Origin: Aliishimia sp965369035
GTDB lineage: Bacteria > Pseudomonadota > Alphaproteobacteria > Rhodobacterales > Rhodobacteraceae
DNA length: 6,017 bases
Assembly: GCA_965369035.1 (NCBI GenBank)
Contig: CBDUPF010000258.1
Span: forward strand, 1-6,017
Reading direction: 5' to 3'
Below are positions 1 to 6,017 of the stretch, one piece after another (position 1 is the first letter of the stretch; each line of letters begins with the position of its first letter). Position numbers and translations under genes: made by a program. A model generated the notes under the pieces. The model made no database searches, had not been told where the DNA came from, and saw only the letters and a list, made by a program, of their open reading frames with translations.

Positions 1-52
1 CATCGCCCACAGAAAAGATCGATCAAATGCGCAACTGTAGTATTAGCGCTGA

Positions 53-92
53 AAAAACCGGGCTAACACAGCAATAGCTGCGGATAACCAGC
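53..92 (-). terminator. Weak candidate terminator downstream of the DUF882 peptidase gene
   Basis: On the minus strand, a short imperfect stem (CGCAGC / GCTGTG around the loop TATT, including a G-U pair) is followed nine bases later by a T6 run (complement of A6 at 52-57). The stem is weak and its distance from the T-run is long, so this is a low-confidence call. The rest of 1-115 shows nothing I can name. Confidence 0.2.
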
Positions 93-115
93 TCTACGTC
101 GTTGATGGGGAGGGT

Positions 116-682
116 TCAGCCGCCCCAGGTGCGCACCGGACCGCAATCCATGTGCACGAAATTGGAACCGGAGTACTTGCCGACGCCGCCGCCGCGGCAG
201 GCATAGGCCGCCTTGGCCATCTGTCCCACCGACCGCGAAGACAGCCGCAGGTCCGCAGCCTGACCGCGCATGTGGAGCGAGTTCCGGGCAACGCCGCTGG
301 AGCGGGCCCTGAGCATGGCATTGGTCTTGGGGCTGCGATAGCCGGAGAGAAGCATGTAAGGTTCGTTCACGTCCATCAGGTTGTGCGCCGCTGCCATGAT
401 GTCGAGCGTGCGTAGGTCGATTCCCTTCGCCTCGTTGGTGCGCCAGTCGCGCATGAAGCGCGTTACTTCGGAGATCGCGTCGCCGATGTATTCGCCCTCG
501 ATCCAGTAGATCATGTCCAGCCGTTCGCCGGTTCGAACGGAATACATGCGAAGACGCCGAATGTCGCCGGAACCTTTCAGAAACCCTGCTGCCTTGGAGA
601 AAGTCGGAGCGGCGGATACTGCGGTTGCTGCGAACGCGCCAAGCAATGCACGGCGCGTCAGTGCCGATGTGTGTTCTTTCAT
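116..682 (-). CDS. Tat-exported DUF882 / MepK (YcbK)-like M15 peptidoglycan endopeptidase
   Basis: This 188-residue protein is a probable zinc-dependent murein peptidase of the DUF882 (Peptidase_M15_2) family, whose E. coli member YcbK/MepK cleaves peptidoglycan cross-links in the periplasm. The N-terminus is a Tat signal: TRRALLG at residues 9-15, a hydrophobic stretch to about 26, and probable cleavage near residue 31. Visible family motifs are SGYRS (113-117), SLHMRGQAAD (135-144) with presumed zinc ligands H137 and D144, and FVHMD (175-179) with H177 as presumed third ligand, so the active site looks intact. Length is normal for the family. The ATG at 680-682 is chosen because it places the twin-arginine motif correctly; the ribosome binding site is weak. 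It is divergent from the L,D-transpeptidase gene, which supports a joint role in wall remodelling. Family assignment is confident; the exact bond cleaved is inferred. Confidence 0.9.
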   Translation of the reverse strand: MKEHTSALTRRALLGAFAATAVSAAPTFSKAAGFLKGSGDIRRLRMYSVRTGERLDMIYWIEGEYIGDAISEVTRFMRDWRTNEAKGIDLRTLDIMAAAHNLMDVNEPYMLLSGYRSPKTNAMLRARSSGVARNSLHMRGQAADLRLSSRSVGQMAKAAYACRGGGVGKYSGSNFVHMDCGPVRTWGG

Positions 683-766
683 GTCTTGCGTCGTCCCGTA
701 AACTGCCTGTCGTGCCCTGCTTTTTTTGGTGCAAGGCTTTCCATCTCATCCCCAGATGCATGGATT

Positions 767-794
767 TTATTACACACTGAAAAAGATGAACCAA
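767..794 (-). promoter_or_regulatory. Putative sigma70-type promoter for the DUF882 peptidase gene
   Basis: Read on the minus strand, TTGGTT (789-794) is followed after 16 bases by TAATAA (767-772), a fair match to a -35/-10 pair. Transcription would start near 760, about 80 bases upstream of the ATG. It lies in the AT-richer part of the intergenic region. This is prediction by eye only. Confidence 0.4.
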
Positions 795-919
795 GTATTG
801 ATTCGGATGCATTTTCCTTGACTCAAAGTTTCGGCAGAATCTTGCGCAAGGCATGGCAACTGTGACATCTTTGTCGCAGGCATATTTTTGCAGCCTGAAA
901 TTCGGCACGGCCGTCGCAG

Positions 920-953
920 TTAAGAAGTTGTGAATAGACACGTGTGTAACAAC
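920..953. promoter_or_regulatory. Possible operator region upstream of the operon (CtrA-like element plus dyad)
   Basis: TTAA at 920-923 and TGAA at 931-934, seven bases apart, match the alphaproteobacterial CtrA consensus TTAA-N7-TTAA at seven of eight positions. It overlaps an imperfect dyad: GTTGT (927-931), ACACGTGT (938-945), ACAAC (949-953), whose arms are unequally spaced. The location, 48-81 bases before the chosen ATG, suits a regulator site. Short matches like these arise by chance, so this is tentative. Confidence 0.2.
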
Positions 954-1000
954 GACCCACACCGGTGGGGCGGAGAGCCGAAAAAATGATTGAGGACCAC

Positions 1001-2617
1001 ATGATTACCGTACGACCGCGCAAAACCGTCCCGGCTTTGCTCCTGGCTTTCGCCTTTGCCCTTCTGACGCTTGGCGGCGTGCCCGCATCGGGTCATGCCG
1101 AGGTGACGGCATTCAAGCAGGCGATCGCCGAGGCCGCAGCACGCGACAAGGACATCGCCTCTTTCTACCGCGACAACGGCTACAACACGATCTGGACCGG
1201 TCGGTCCGACATCGAACGTGATCGCCGCGCGCAACTTTTGCGGTATCTCGGCGACGCCGAGGCGCATGGGTTGCCGGTCGCACGTTACGATGCAGAGGGT
1301 TTGAAGGCCCGCATGCAGGCGGCACGAACCCCGCGCGATCTGGGCGTGCTGGAGGTGGAGATCAGCCGCGTGTTCCTGCGGTTTTCGCGCGACATGCAGA
1401 CCGGCATACTCGTACCCAGCCGCGTCGACAGCCGGATCGAGCGGGAAGTTCCCTATCGTGACCGGTCTTCCTACCTGGTGGAATTCGCAGAAAGTTCGCC
1501 CGCTGGGTTCTTCCGTGCATTGCCGCCGCAAACTGCGGAGTATGCCGCGCTGATGAAAGAGAAGTTGCGTCTGGAACGCCTTCTGACGCGCGGCGGATGG
1601 GGTCCGCAAGTGCCCGGCGGCAAGCTGGAGATGGGGAAATCCGGAAACTCGGTGGCGCTGTTGCGCAACCGGCTGATTGCCATGGGGTACCTTGGCCGCA
1701 CGAATTCCCAGACATACGACGCCGAAATGAAGGAGGCAGTGCAGCAATTCCAGATGGCCCACGGACTCGAGCCCGACGGTGTGGCGGGCAAGGGGACGCT
1801 TGACGAGATAAACGTTCAGGTGGAGCGGCGGTTGCAATCGGTGATCGTTGCGATGGAACGCGAGCGTTGGATGAACCGCGACCGGGGCGAACGGCACGTG
1901 GTCGTCAACATTCCGGATTTCACGGCCAGGATCGTCGACCATGGAAAGGTCACCTTCGAAACACGGGCCGTGGTGGGGGCCGCGACCTCGGACCGGACGA
2001 CGCCGGAATTTTCGGACGTGATGGAATTCATGGTCGTGAACCCCAGCTGGTACGTGCCGCGGTCCATCGTGACCAAGGAATACCTGCCGATGCTCCGTCG
2101 GAATCCCAACGCGGTGAGCCATATCGAGATCACCGATCGCGCGGGCCGCACGGTGAACCGGGGGGCCGTCAACTTCGCGCAGTATACTGCCGGGAACTTC
2201 CCATTTGCCATGCGTCAGCCGCCATCGCGGTCGAACGCGCTTGGGCTGGTAAAGTTCATGTTTCCCAACCCGCACAACATCTATCTGCACGACACGCCGG
2301 CCAAGAGCCTGTTCGCGCGGGAAAGCCGGGCCTTCAGCCACGGTTGCATCCGGCTGGCCGATCCGTTCGATTTCGCCTACGCGCTGCTGGCGCGGCAGAC
2401 CGACGATCCGAAGGGAAAATTCCACTCGGTGCTGTCCACTGGTCGCGAGACCCGGCTGCAGATCGAACGGCCGATTCCGGTTCATATCGACTACCGGACG
2501 GCCTTTGCGGACAACAAGGGCCGCATGCAGTATCGCCGCGATGTGTATGGCCGCGACGGGCGTATCTGGAATGCTCTTGCCAATGCGGGGGTAGCCCTGA
2601 GCGCTGTTCAGGGATAG
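1001..2617 (+). CDS. YcbB/LdtD-type L,D-transpeptidase (murein 3-3 cross-linking)
   Basis: This periplasmic enzyme probably forms 3-3 (meso-DAP to meso-DAP) peptidoglycan cross-links from tetrapeptide donors. Numbered from the ATG at 1001 (538 residues): a signal peptide (about 1-31; basic MITVRPRK, hydrophobic core, cleavage near GHA|EV), a YcbB-like scaffold region (about 32-200), a PG_binding_1 domain (about 214-272), and a YkuD catalytic domain (about 297-465). The catalytic motif is FSHGCIRL with nucleophile C449, S446, H447 and R451; H430 in LHDTP is the upstream conserved histidine. The active site is therefore complete. The start is ambiguous: ATG 1001 has GAGGA at 992-996 and gives a classic signal peptide, ATG 986 has GGAGAG at 972-977, and GTG 965 has no ribosome binding site. 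It is the first gene of the operon, 35 bases before the LpxD gene, and is divergent from the MepK-like gene. Confidence 0.93.
   Translation: MITVRPRKTVPALLLAFAFALLTLGGVPASGHAEVTAFKQAIAEAAARDKDIASFYRDNGYNTIWTGRSDIERDRRAQLLRYLGDAEAHGLPVARYDAEGLKARMQAARTPRDLGVLEVEISRVFLRFSRDMQTGILVPSRVDSRIEREVPYRDRSSYLVEFAESSPAGFFRALPPQTAEYAALMKEKLRLERLLTRGGWGPQVPGGKLEMGKSGNSVALLRNRLIAMGYLGRTNSQTYDAEMKEAVQQFQMAHGLEPDGVAGKGTLDEINVQVERRLQSVIVAMERERWMNRDRGERHVVVNIPDFTARIVDHGKVTFETRAVVGAATSDRTTPEFSDVMEFMVVNPSWYVPRSIVTKEYLPMLRRNPNAVSHIEITDRAGRTVNRGAVNFAQYTAGNFPFAMRQPPSRSNALGLVKFMFPNPHNIYLHDTPAKSLFARESRAFSHGCIRLADPFDFAYALLARQTDDPKGKFHSVLSTGRETRLQIERPIPVHIDYRTAFADNKGRMQYRRDVYGRDGRIWNALANAGVALSAVQG
2595..2613 (+). other. 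Hairpin at the 3' end of the L,D-transpeptidase gene
   Basis: CCCTGA (2595-2600) and TCAGGG (2608-2613) form a perfect six-base-pair stem with a seven-base loop, ending one base before the transpeptidase stop codon. No U-run follows, so it is not a standard terminator. It could affect mRNA processing or the transcript level of the downstream genes, or be a chance result of coding sequence. Confidence 0.3.
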
Positions 2618-2652
2618 ACGGGAGCCGCACGCTTCACAAGGGACGCGCGGCC

Positions 2653-3744
2653 ATGACACATACCATCAAGGACATCGCAGCGGCGCTGGGGGCGGAAGCT
2701 TTCGGCGCCGTTTCCCTGTCGATCAGCCGCGTGGCCGAACCCGCGGCGGCAGCACCGGACGAACTGGCGCTGGCCACCGACCGGAAATACGCCTCCGACC
2801 TGTCACAGGGTCGGGCACGGGCCGCGATGCTGTGGCCGGGCGCGGATTGGGAGGCCCTGGGGCTCGAGGCCGCGATCATCGCGCCGCGGCCACGTTACGC
2901 GATGTCGGGGCTGACCGCGATGATGGATCCGGGGCAGGGCTTTCCCGACGGGATCCACCCAAGCGCCGTCGTCGATCCGACAGCCAGCCTAGGCGCCGGT
3001 GTGTCGATCGGCCCGCTGGCGATCATTTCCGCCGGCGCAGAGATCGGAGCGGGCAGCGTGATCGGTCCGCAGTGTTTCGTGGGCAAGGACGCCCGGATCG
3101 GCGATTTCGCCTTTCTTCGGGAGCAGGTGTCGATCGGGGCGCGCGTCCGGATCGGCGACCGGTTCATCGCGCAGCCCGGCGTGCGGATCGGGGGTGACGG
3201 GTTTTCCTTCGTCACGCCGGAGGTGAGCGCAGTGGAAAAGGTACGCGAGACGCTGGGCGACCAGGGGGATGCCGGCGCGCAATCTTGGGCGCGGATCCAT
3301 TCGCTGGGGGCCGTGCGGATCGGGAACGACGTGGAGATCGGGGCCAATGCCTGCATCGATTGCGGCACGATCCGCGACACCGTGGTTGGTGACGGCTGCA
3401 AGATCGACAACCTCGTGCAGATCGGCCACAACGTCGCCATCGGCCGCGACTGTCTGATCTGCGCACAGTCCGGCATCGCCGGGTCCTCCCGACTGGGCGA
3501 CCACGTCGTTCTGGGCGGGCACACCGGAGTCAGCGACAATGTCTTCATCGGAGACCGGGCGATTACCGGCGGCGCGACGGTGGTTCTGTCGAACGTGCCG
3601 GCGGGACGGGTCGTTCTCGGCTATCCGGCGGTGAAGATGGAGCAGCAGATCGAAATCCACAAGGCGCAGCGCCGGCTGCCGCGCCTGATGCGGGATGTCG
3701 CGGCGCTCAAATCGGCTGTTTTCAATACGAACGACAAGGATTAA
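2653..3744 (+). CDS. lpxD: LpxD-family UDP-3-O-acylglucosamine N-acyltransferase
   Basis: LpxD moves a 3-hydroxyacyl chain from ACP to the 2-amino group of UDP-3-O-acylglucosamine, a cytoplasmic step of lipid A synthesis. The 363-residue protein has an N-terminal uridine-binding domain (about 1-99), then IHPSAVVDPTASLG (101-114) opening a left-handed beta-helix of hexapeptide repeats (to about 325), and a basic C-terminal helix (about 330-363). H259 in KIDNLVQIGHN aligns with the catalytic histidine (E. coli H239). Compared with E. coli there is about 19 residues of extra sequence after GDGF (roughly 187-211), which I recall as usual in Rhodobacter relatives. The usual IDRG reads IDCG here (C237), and E. 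coli H276 seems to align with N296. AAGGGA at 2638-2643 supports the ATG at 2653. Family membership is certain; because it sits with an ACP and a synthase rather than bamA-fabZ-lpxA, it may be a second copy with a special acyl donor. Confidence 0.92.
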   Translation: MTHTIKDIAAALGAEAFGAVSLSISRVAEPAAAAPDELALATDRKYASDLSQGRARAAMLWPGADWEALGLEAAIIAPRPRYAMSGLTAMMDPGQGFPDGIHPSAVVDPTASLGAGVSIGPLAIISAGAEIGAGSVIGPQCFVGKDARIGDFAFLREQVSIGARVRIGDRFIAQPGVRIGGDGFSFVTPEVSAVEKVRETLGDQGDAGAQSWARIHSLGAVRIGNDVEIGANACIDCGTIRDTVVGDGCKIDNLVQIGHNVAIGRDCLICAQSGIAGSSRLGDHVVLGGHTGVSDNVFIGDRAITGGATVVLSNVPAGRVVLGYPAVKMEQQIEIHKAQRRLPRLMRDVAALKSAVFNTNDKD

Positions 3745-3775
3745 GTGTCCGCGTAGTGCGAGGAGGGCGGCTGCC

Positions 3776-4039
3776 ATGAATGTCCGGGAAAAGGTCATAG
3801 ATATCATCGCGGAACAGGCCATGCTTGAACCGTCCGACGTCTCCCCCGCAAGCACGCTGGCGGATCTTGGTATAGATTCCCTGGGGCTCGTCGAAAGCAT
3901 CTTTGCCATCGAGGAGGAGTTCGACATTTCCATCCCCTTCAACGCCAATGAGCCGTCGGAGAGCGACTTCGACATCTCCAACGTGCAGGCGATCATCAAC
4001 GGGATCGAGCGGCTGATCTCGGAAAAGGCGCAGGCCTGA
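3776..4039 (+). CDS. Dedicated acyl carrier protein (NodF-like in context)
   Basis: This 87-residue acidic protein is an acyl carrier protein. S35 in LGIDSLGL (31-38) is the predicted 4'-phosphopantetheine attachment site. It is longer than the usual 75-80 residue housekeeping ACP and has an acidic insertion-like stretch, NANEPSESDFD, before the last helix. GIDSLGL and the pairing with a NodE-like synthase recall rhizobial NodF, although a nodulation role is not implied. The ATG at 3776 is clear because of the strong ribosome binding site AGGAGGG (3761-3767); the in-frame upstream ATG at 3695 lies inside the LpxD gene and is rejected. It starts 31 bases after that gene and ends 13 bases before the synthase gene, so it is likely to carry the synthase product to the acyltransferase. 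Its partners are inferred from gene order. Confidence 0.9.
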   Translation: MNVREKVIDIIAEQAMLEPSDVSPASTLADLGIDSLGLVESIFAIEEEFDISIPFNANEPSESDFDISNVQAIINGIERLISEKAQA

Positions 4040-4052
4040 GGCGCAATCGAGA

Positions 4053-5261
4053 ATGCAACGTGTCGTCATTACCGGGGCCGGGACGATCAATCCCCTCGGC
4101 CATTCCGTCGCGGAAACGATGGAGGCAATGCGCGAAGGGCGGTGTGCCATCGGGCCGTTGCAGATCAGGGACATCGACCGCCTGTCGGTACAGATCGGCG
4201 GCCAGGTGCGGGGCTATGACGAGGCCGAGCACTTCAACCGCCAGCAGATCGCGCTTTATGACAGGTTCACGCAGTTCACTCTGCTCTCCGCCCGGCAGGC
4301 GATCGCGCAGGCCGGGCTGACCTTCACGGGCGAGCTTGCCGATCGCGCCGGTGTCGTTCTGGGCACCTCGGGCGGCGGGCTTACGACCCAGGACGAGAAC
4401 TACCGCGCCGTTTACGAAGAGGGGAAGAACCGCGTTCATCCTTTCATCGTCCCCAAGCTGATGAACAACGCCGCGGCCAGCCACGTGTCGATGGAGTTCA
4501 ACCTGCGGGGGCCGTCCTTCACCGTCTCCACCGCTTGCGCGTCTTCGAACCACGCGATGGCGCAGGCCTTCCAGATGGTTCACGGTGGCGTTGCGCCGGT
4601 GATGGTCGCCGGCGGGACGGAAGCAATGCTCTGTTTCGGCGGCATCAAGGCCTGGGAAGGCTTGCGCGTGATGTCCAAGGACGCCTGCCGCCCGTTTTCG
4701 GCGACCCGGAACGGCATGGTACAGGGCGAAGGGGCGGCGATCTACGTCTTCGAAGCCTACGATCATGCCACGGCGCGCGGTGCAGAGATCCTGGCGGAGG
4801 TGGCGGGCTTCGCCATGTCCTCGGACGCGTCCGACATCGTGATGCCGTCGCGGCAGGGGGCGGCCCGCGCGATTGCAGGTGCGCTGAAGGACGCCAAGCT
4901 GAACCCGGAGGACGTAGGCTACATCAATGCTCACGGCACCGGGACGGCGGCCAATGACAAGACGGAATGCGCCGCGGTGTCCGACGTTTTCGGAACCCAT
5001 GCGGATCGGTTGATGATCTCGTCGACCAAGTCCATGCACGGTCACCTGATCGGCGGTACCGGCGCGGTAGAGCTTCTGGCCTGCATCATGGCGCTGCGCG
5101 ATGGCGTGATCGCACCGACCATCGGCTACGAGGAGCCCGACCCGGAATGCGCATTGGATGTGGTGCCGAACGAGGCGCGCGAGGCGGATGTGTCTGTCGC
5201 GCTGTCCAATGCCTTCGCCTTCGGCGGGCTGAACGCGGTTCTCGCGCTCAAGAAAGTCTGA
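4053..5261 (+). CDS. FabF/NodE-like beta-ketoacyl-ACP synthase
   Basis: This 402-residue thiolase-fold enzyme should condense malonyl-ACP with an acyl chain to give a 3-oxoacyl-ACP. The triad is complete: C162 in STACASS, H294 in NAHGTGT and H331 in KSMHGH, with K326 as the conserved lysine (E. coli FabF C163, H303, H340, K335). GTSGGG (104-109) and the C-terminal NAFAFGGLN (386-394) are also seen. The latter replaces the usual SFGFGGTN around the phenylalanine gate of FabF, and KSMTGH has become KSMHGH; such changes occur in NodE-like synthases and could alter chain-length choice. Length is slightly below the typical FabF value of about 410. The ribosome binding site is weak, so translation may be coupled to the ACP gene, which ends 13 bases upstream. 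It is the last gene of the operon. No ketoreductase or dehydratase accompanies it in the window. Confidence 0.92.
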   Translation: MQRVVITGAGTINPLGHSVAETMEAMREGRCAIGPLQIRDIDRLSVQIGGQVRGYDEAEHFNRQQIALYDRFTQFTLLSARQAIAQAGLTFTGELADRAGVVLGTSGGGLTTQDENYRAVYEEGKNRVHPFIVPKLMNNAAASHVSMEFNLRGPSFTVSTACASSNHAMAQAFQMVHGGVAPVMVAGGTEAMLCFGGIKAWEGLRVMSKDACRPFSATRNGMVQGEGAAIYVFEAYDHATARGAEILAEVAGFAMSSDASDIVMPSRQGAARAIAGALKDAKLNPEDVGYINAHGTGTAANDKTECAAVSDVFGTHADRLMISSTKSMHGHLIGGTGAVELLACIMALRDGVIAPTIGYEEPDPECALDVVPNEAREADVSVALSNAFAFGGLNAVLALKKV

Positions 5262-5290
5262 CGCGGCCGTACCTTTCGGCAGGCCGCGTC
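5260..5290. terminator. GC-rich hairpin between convergent genes, possible terminator
   Basis: GACGCGGCC (5260-5268) and GGCCGCGTC (5282-5290) form a perfect nine-base-pair stem with a 13-base loop; the left arm starts within the synthase stop codon. There is no U-run on the plus strand, whereas the minus strand continues AGACTTTCTT, which is moderately U-rich. It may end transcripts from either side. A weaker hairpin (GGGCG 5295-5299, CGCCC 5307-5311) lies next to it. Confidence 0.45.
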
Positions 5291-5324
5291 GCGGGGGCGC
5301 AGTGCACGCCCGAAACCGGTCAGG

Positions 5325-5993
5325 TCACTGTTCGATGACCGATACCTTGTCGTAGCTGGCGGTAAACCCCTCGAGCGACATCGTCAGCTTCACCTGCTGA
5401 TCCGGTGCGAGCGCGGGAATGATGGTCAGGACCGCCTCGCGGCCCCGCTTGAAGGCAGCCACGTCTTCTTGCGTCAGACCGATCCGCGAATAGCAGCCCA
5501 GCTGATTGCAGAAAGCATAGGGGTAGCGCTTGGCCTGTCCGCCATCGATCTGAACCGTCAGCTGGTTGGGCAACGCGGTTTCGAGCGGTACGATCACCGT
5601 GGCGCCGGCCTTGGCCTTCCCTTCGCCCGGCAGCCGGAACAGCGAGAATTCTGCCACCGGCGCGCCCTGGCCGTCGTCCATCAGCTGGTACATCTGGCAG
5701 GGATCCTGCTCGGGCGTTTCGGTCTTCAGGCAGCGCAGTTCCCACGCGCCGTTGACTTCCTTCGTGTAGGGCTTGCCGAGTCCGTCCGCTGCGTCCGCGT
5801 CCTGTCCCAGGCTGAGCTGGGATTCGATCTCGGCGTTGGAACTGGTCGTGCCTTCGCCTTGCGTCTCCTCCGCGGCGGCTTCGTTTCCGTCGCCGGCCGT
5901 GCTCTCGCTCTGCGCCCAGAGTGCGCTGCCCATCGAGATCATGCCCGCGGCCAGAAGAGCTGCGGCTGAGGCCGAAAAGTTTGTCTTCAACAT
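5325..5993 (-). CDS. IalB-family (invasion-associated locus B) secreted protein
   Basis: This 222-residue protein belongs to the IalB family, named from Bartonella but widespread in free-living alphaproteobacteria; its biochemical role is unknown. It has a signal peptide (1-27, probable cleavage at ALWA|QS), an acidic low-complexity linker (about 28-76, rich in Ala, Glu, Gly and Ser), and the IalB domain (about 77-222). Family-like signs are WELRC (C88), DPCQMYQ (C99), and FCNQLGCYSRIGL with C162 and C167; four cysteines in a predicted periplasmic protein suggest disulfides. The ATG at 5991-5993 fits the signal peptide, though the preceding GGAATTCTC is only a weak ribosome binding site. Its promoter lies beyond the window. 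It converges on the lipid operon and is probably not co-regulated with it. Confidence 0.85.
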   Translation of the reverse strand: MLKTNFSASAAALLAAGMISMGSALWAQSESTAGDGNEAAAEETQGEGTTSSNAEIESQLSLGQDADAADGLGKPYTKEVNGAWELRCLKTETPEQDPCQMYQLMDDGQGAPVAEFSLFRLPGEGKAKAGATVIVPLETALPNQLTVQIDGGQAKRYPYAFCNQLGCYSRIGLTQEDVAAFKRGREAVLTIIPALAPDQQVKLTMSLEGFTASYDKVSVIEQ

Positions 5994-6017
5994 GAGAATT
6001 CCATACCCTTGTCGTGT

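Larger units (their letters stand above)
683..1000. other. Divergent intergenic region between the peptidase and transpeptidase genes
   Basis: This 318-base stretch separates two divergently transcribed cell-wall genes and must hold both promoters. It is visibly more AT-rich than the flanking coding DNA, with a T7 run at 721-727. I see no convincing small gene. Notable elements are the minus-strand promoter candidate at 767-794, the palindrome TTGCGCAA at 842-849, a TTAA-N7-TGAA element at 920-934, and the palindrome ACACGTGT at 938-945 between the inverted arms GTTGT (927-931) and ACAAC (949-953). I could not find a clear sigma70 promoter for the plus-strand operon. Confidence 0.6.

Noticed and set aside
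671..865. Possible 64-residue small protein in the divergent intergenic region (plus strand)
   Set aside because: It overlaps the start of the DUF882 gene and has no ribosome binding site, no motif and no coding-like base pattern.
841..870. Possible heat-shock (RpoH-like) promoter, CTTGCGC with TGACATCT
   Set aside because: Only a partial match to both elements, and it would give a leader of more than 120 bases. Not strong enough to annotate.
1867..2652. Upstream extension of the LpxD frame into the transpeptidase gene
   Set aside because: The frame is open for about 786 bases, but the translation there is not LpxD-like. The ATG at 2653 has a good ribosome binding site and begins the normal N-terminal domain.
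920..2659. Long open frame on the minus strand across the transpeptidase gene
   Set aside because: It lies opposite a gene with clear signal peptide, PG-binding and YkuD motifs. Its translation is rich in Arg, His and Pro with no recognisable domain, as expected for the antisense of GC-rich coding DNA.
2989..5045. Two long minus-strand open frames (2989-3999 and 3996-5045) opposite the LpxD, ACP and synthase genes
   Set aside because: They show no motif, have low-complexity His/Arg/Asp-rich translations, and are fully covered by well-supported plus-strand genes.
2653..5261. Interpretation as a rhizobial acpXL very-long-chain fatty acid cluster
   Set aside because: The ACP does not resemble AcpXL closely by eye, and the window lacks the fabZXL, second synthase, dehydrogenase and lpxXL genes of that cluster.

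Overview
The window looks like a chromosomal segment from a GC-rich alphaproteobacterium, most probably of the Rhodobacter/Roseobacter group. The reasons are an LpxD of the form I recall from that group (an extra loop after the GDGF motif and an LGYPAVKM C-terminal signature), an IalB-family periplasmic protein, and a Tat-exported DUF882 peptidase beside a YcbB-type L,D-transpeptidase. The assignment rests on recognition by eye, not on a search.

Layout. Positions 1-115 hold no gene that I can see. A minus-strand gene (116-682) encodes a DUF882/MepK-like M15 peptidase with a Tat signal. A 318-base intergenic region (683-1000) separates it from a divergent plus-strand operon of four tightly spaced genes: an L,D-transpeptidase (1001-2617), an LpxD-family N-acyltransferase (2653-3744), a small acyl carrier protein (3776-4039) and a FabF/NodE-like beta-ketoacyl-ACP synthase (4053-5261). 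The gaps inside the operon are 35, 31 and 13 bases. A GC-rich hairpin follows the synthase stop, and a convergent minus-strand gene (5325-5993) encodes an IalB-family secreted protein.

How the genes may work together. The first two genes are a natural peptidoglycan pair: one makes 3-3 cross-links and the other probably cleaves cross-links. E. coli also has ycbB and ycbK side by side. The last three genes of the operon form a self-contained set: a synthase whose direct product is a 3-oxoacyl chain, a private ACP to carry it, and an LpxD-type enzyme that could attach it to the amino group of a lipid A precursor. Known Rhodobacter lipid A carries an amide-linked 3-oxotetradecanoate, so this set is an attractive but unproven source of that acyl group. 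Having the transpeptidase in the same transcript suggests that wall cross-linking and outer-membrane lipid synthesis are co-regulated. There is no sign of a mobile element, CRISPR array, tRNA or rRNA.
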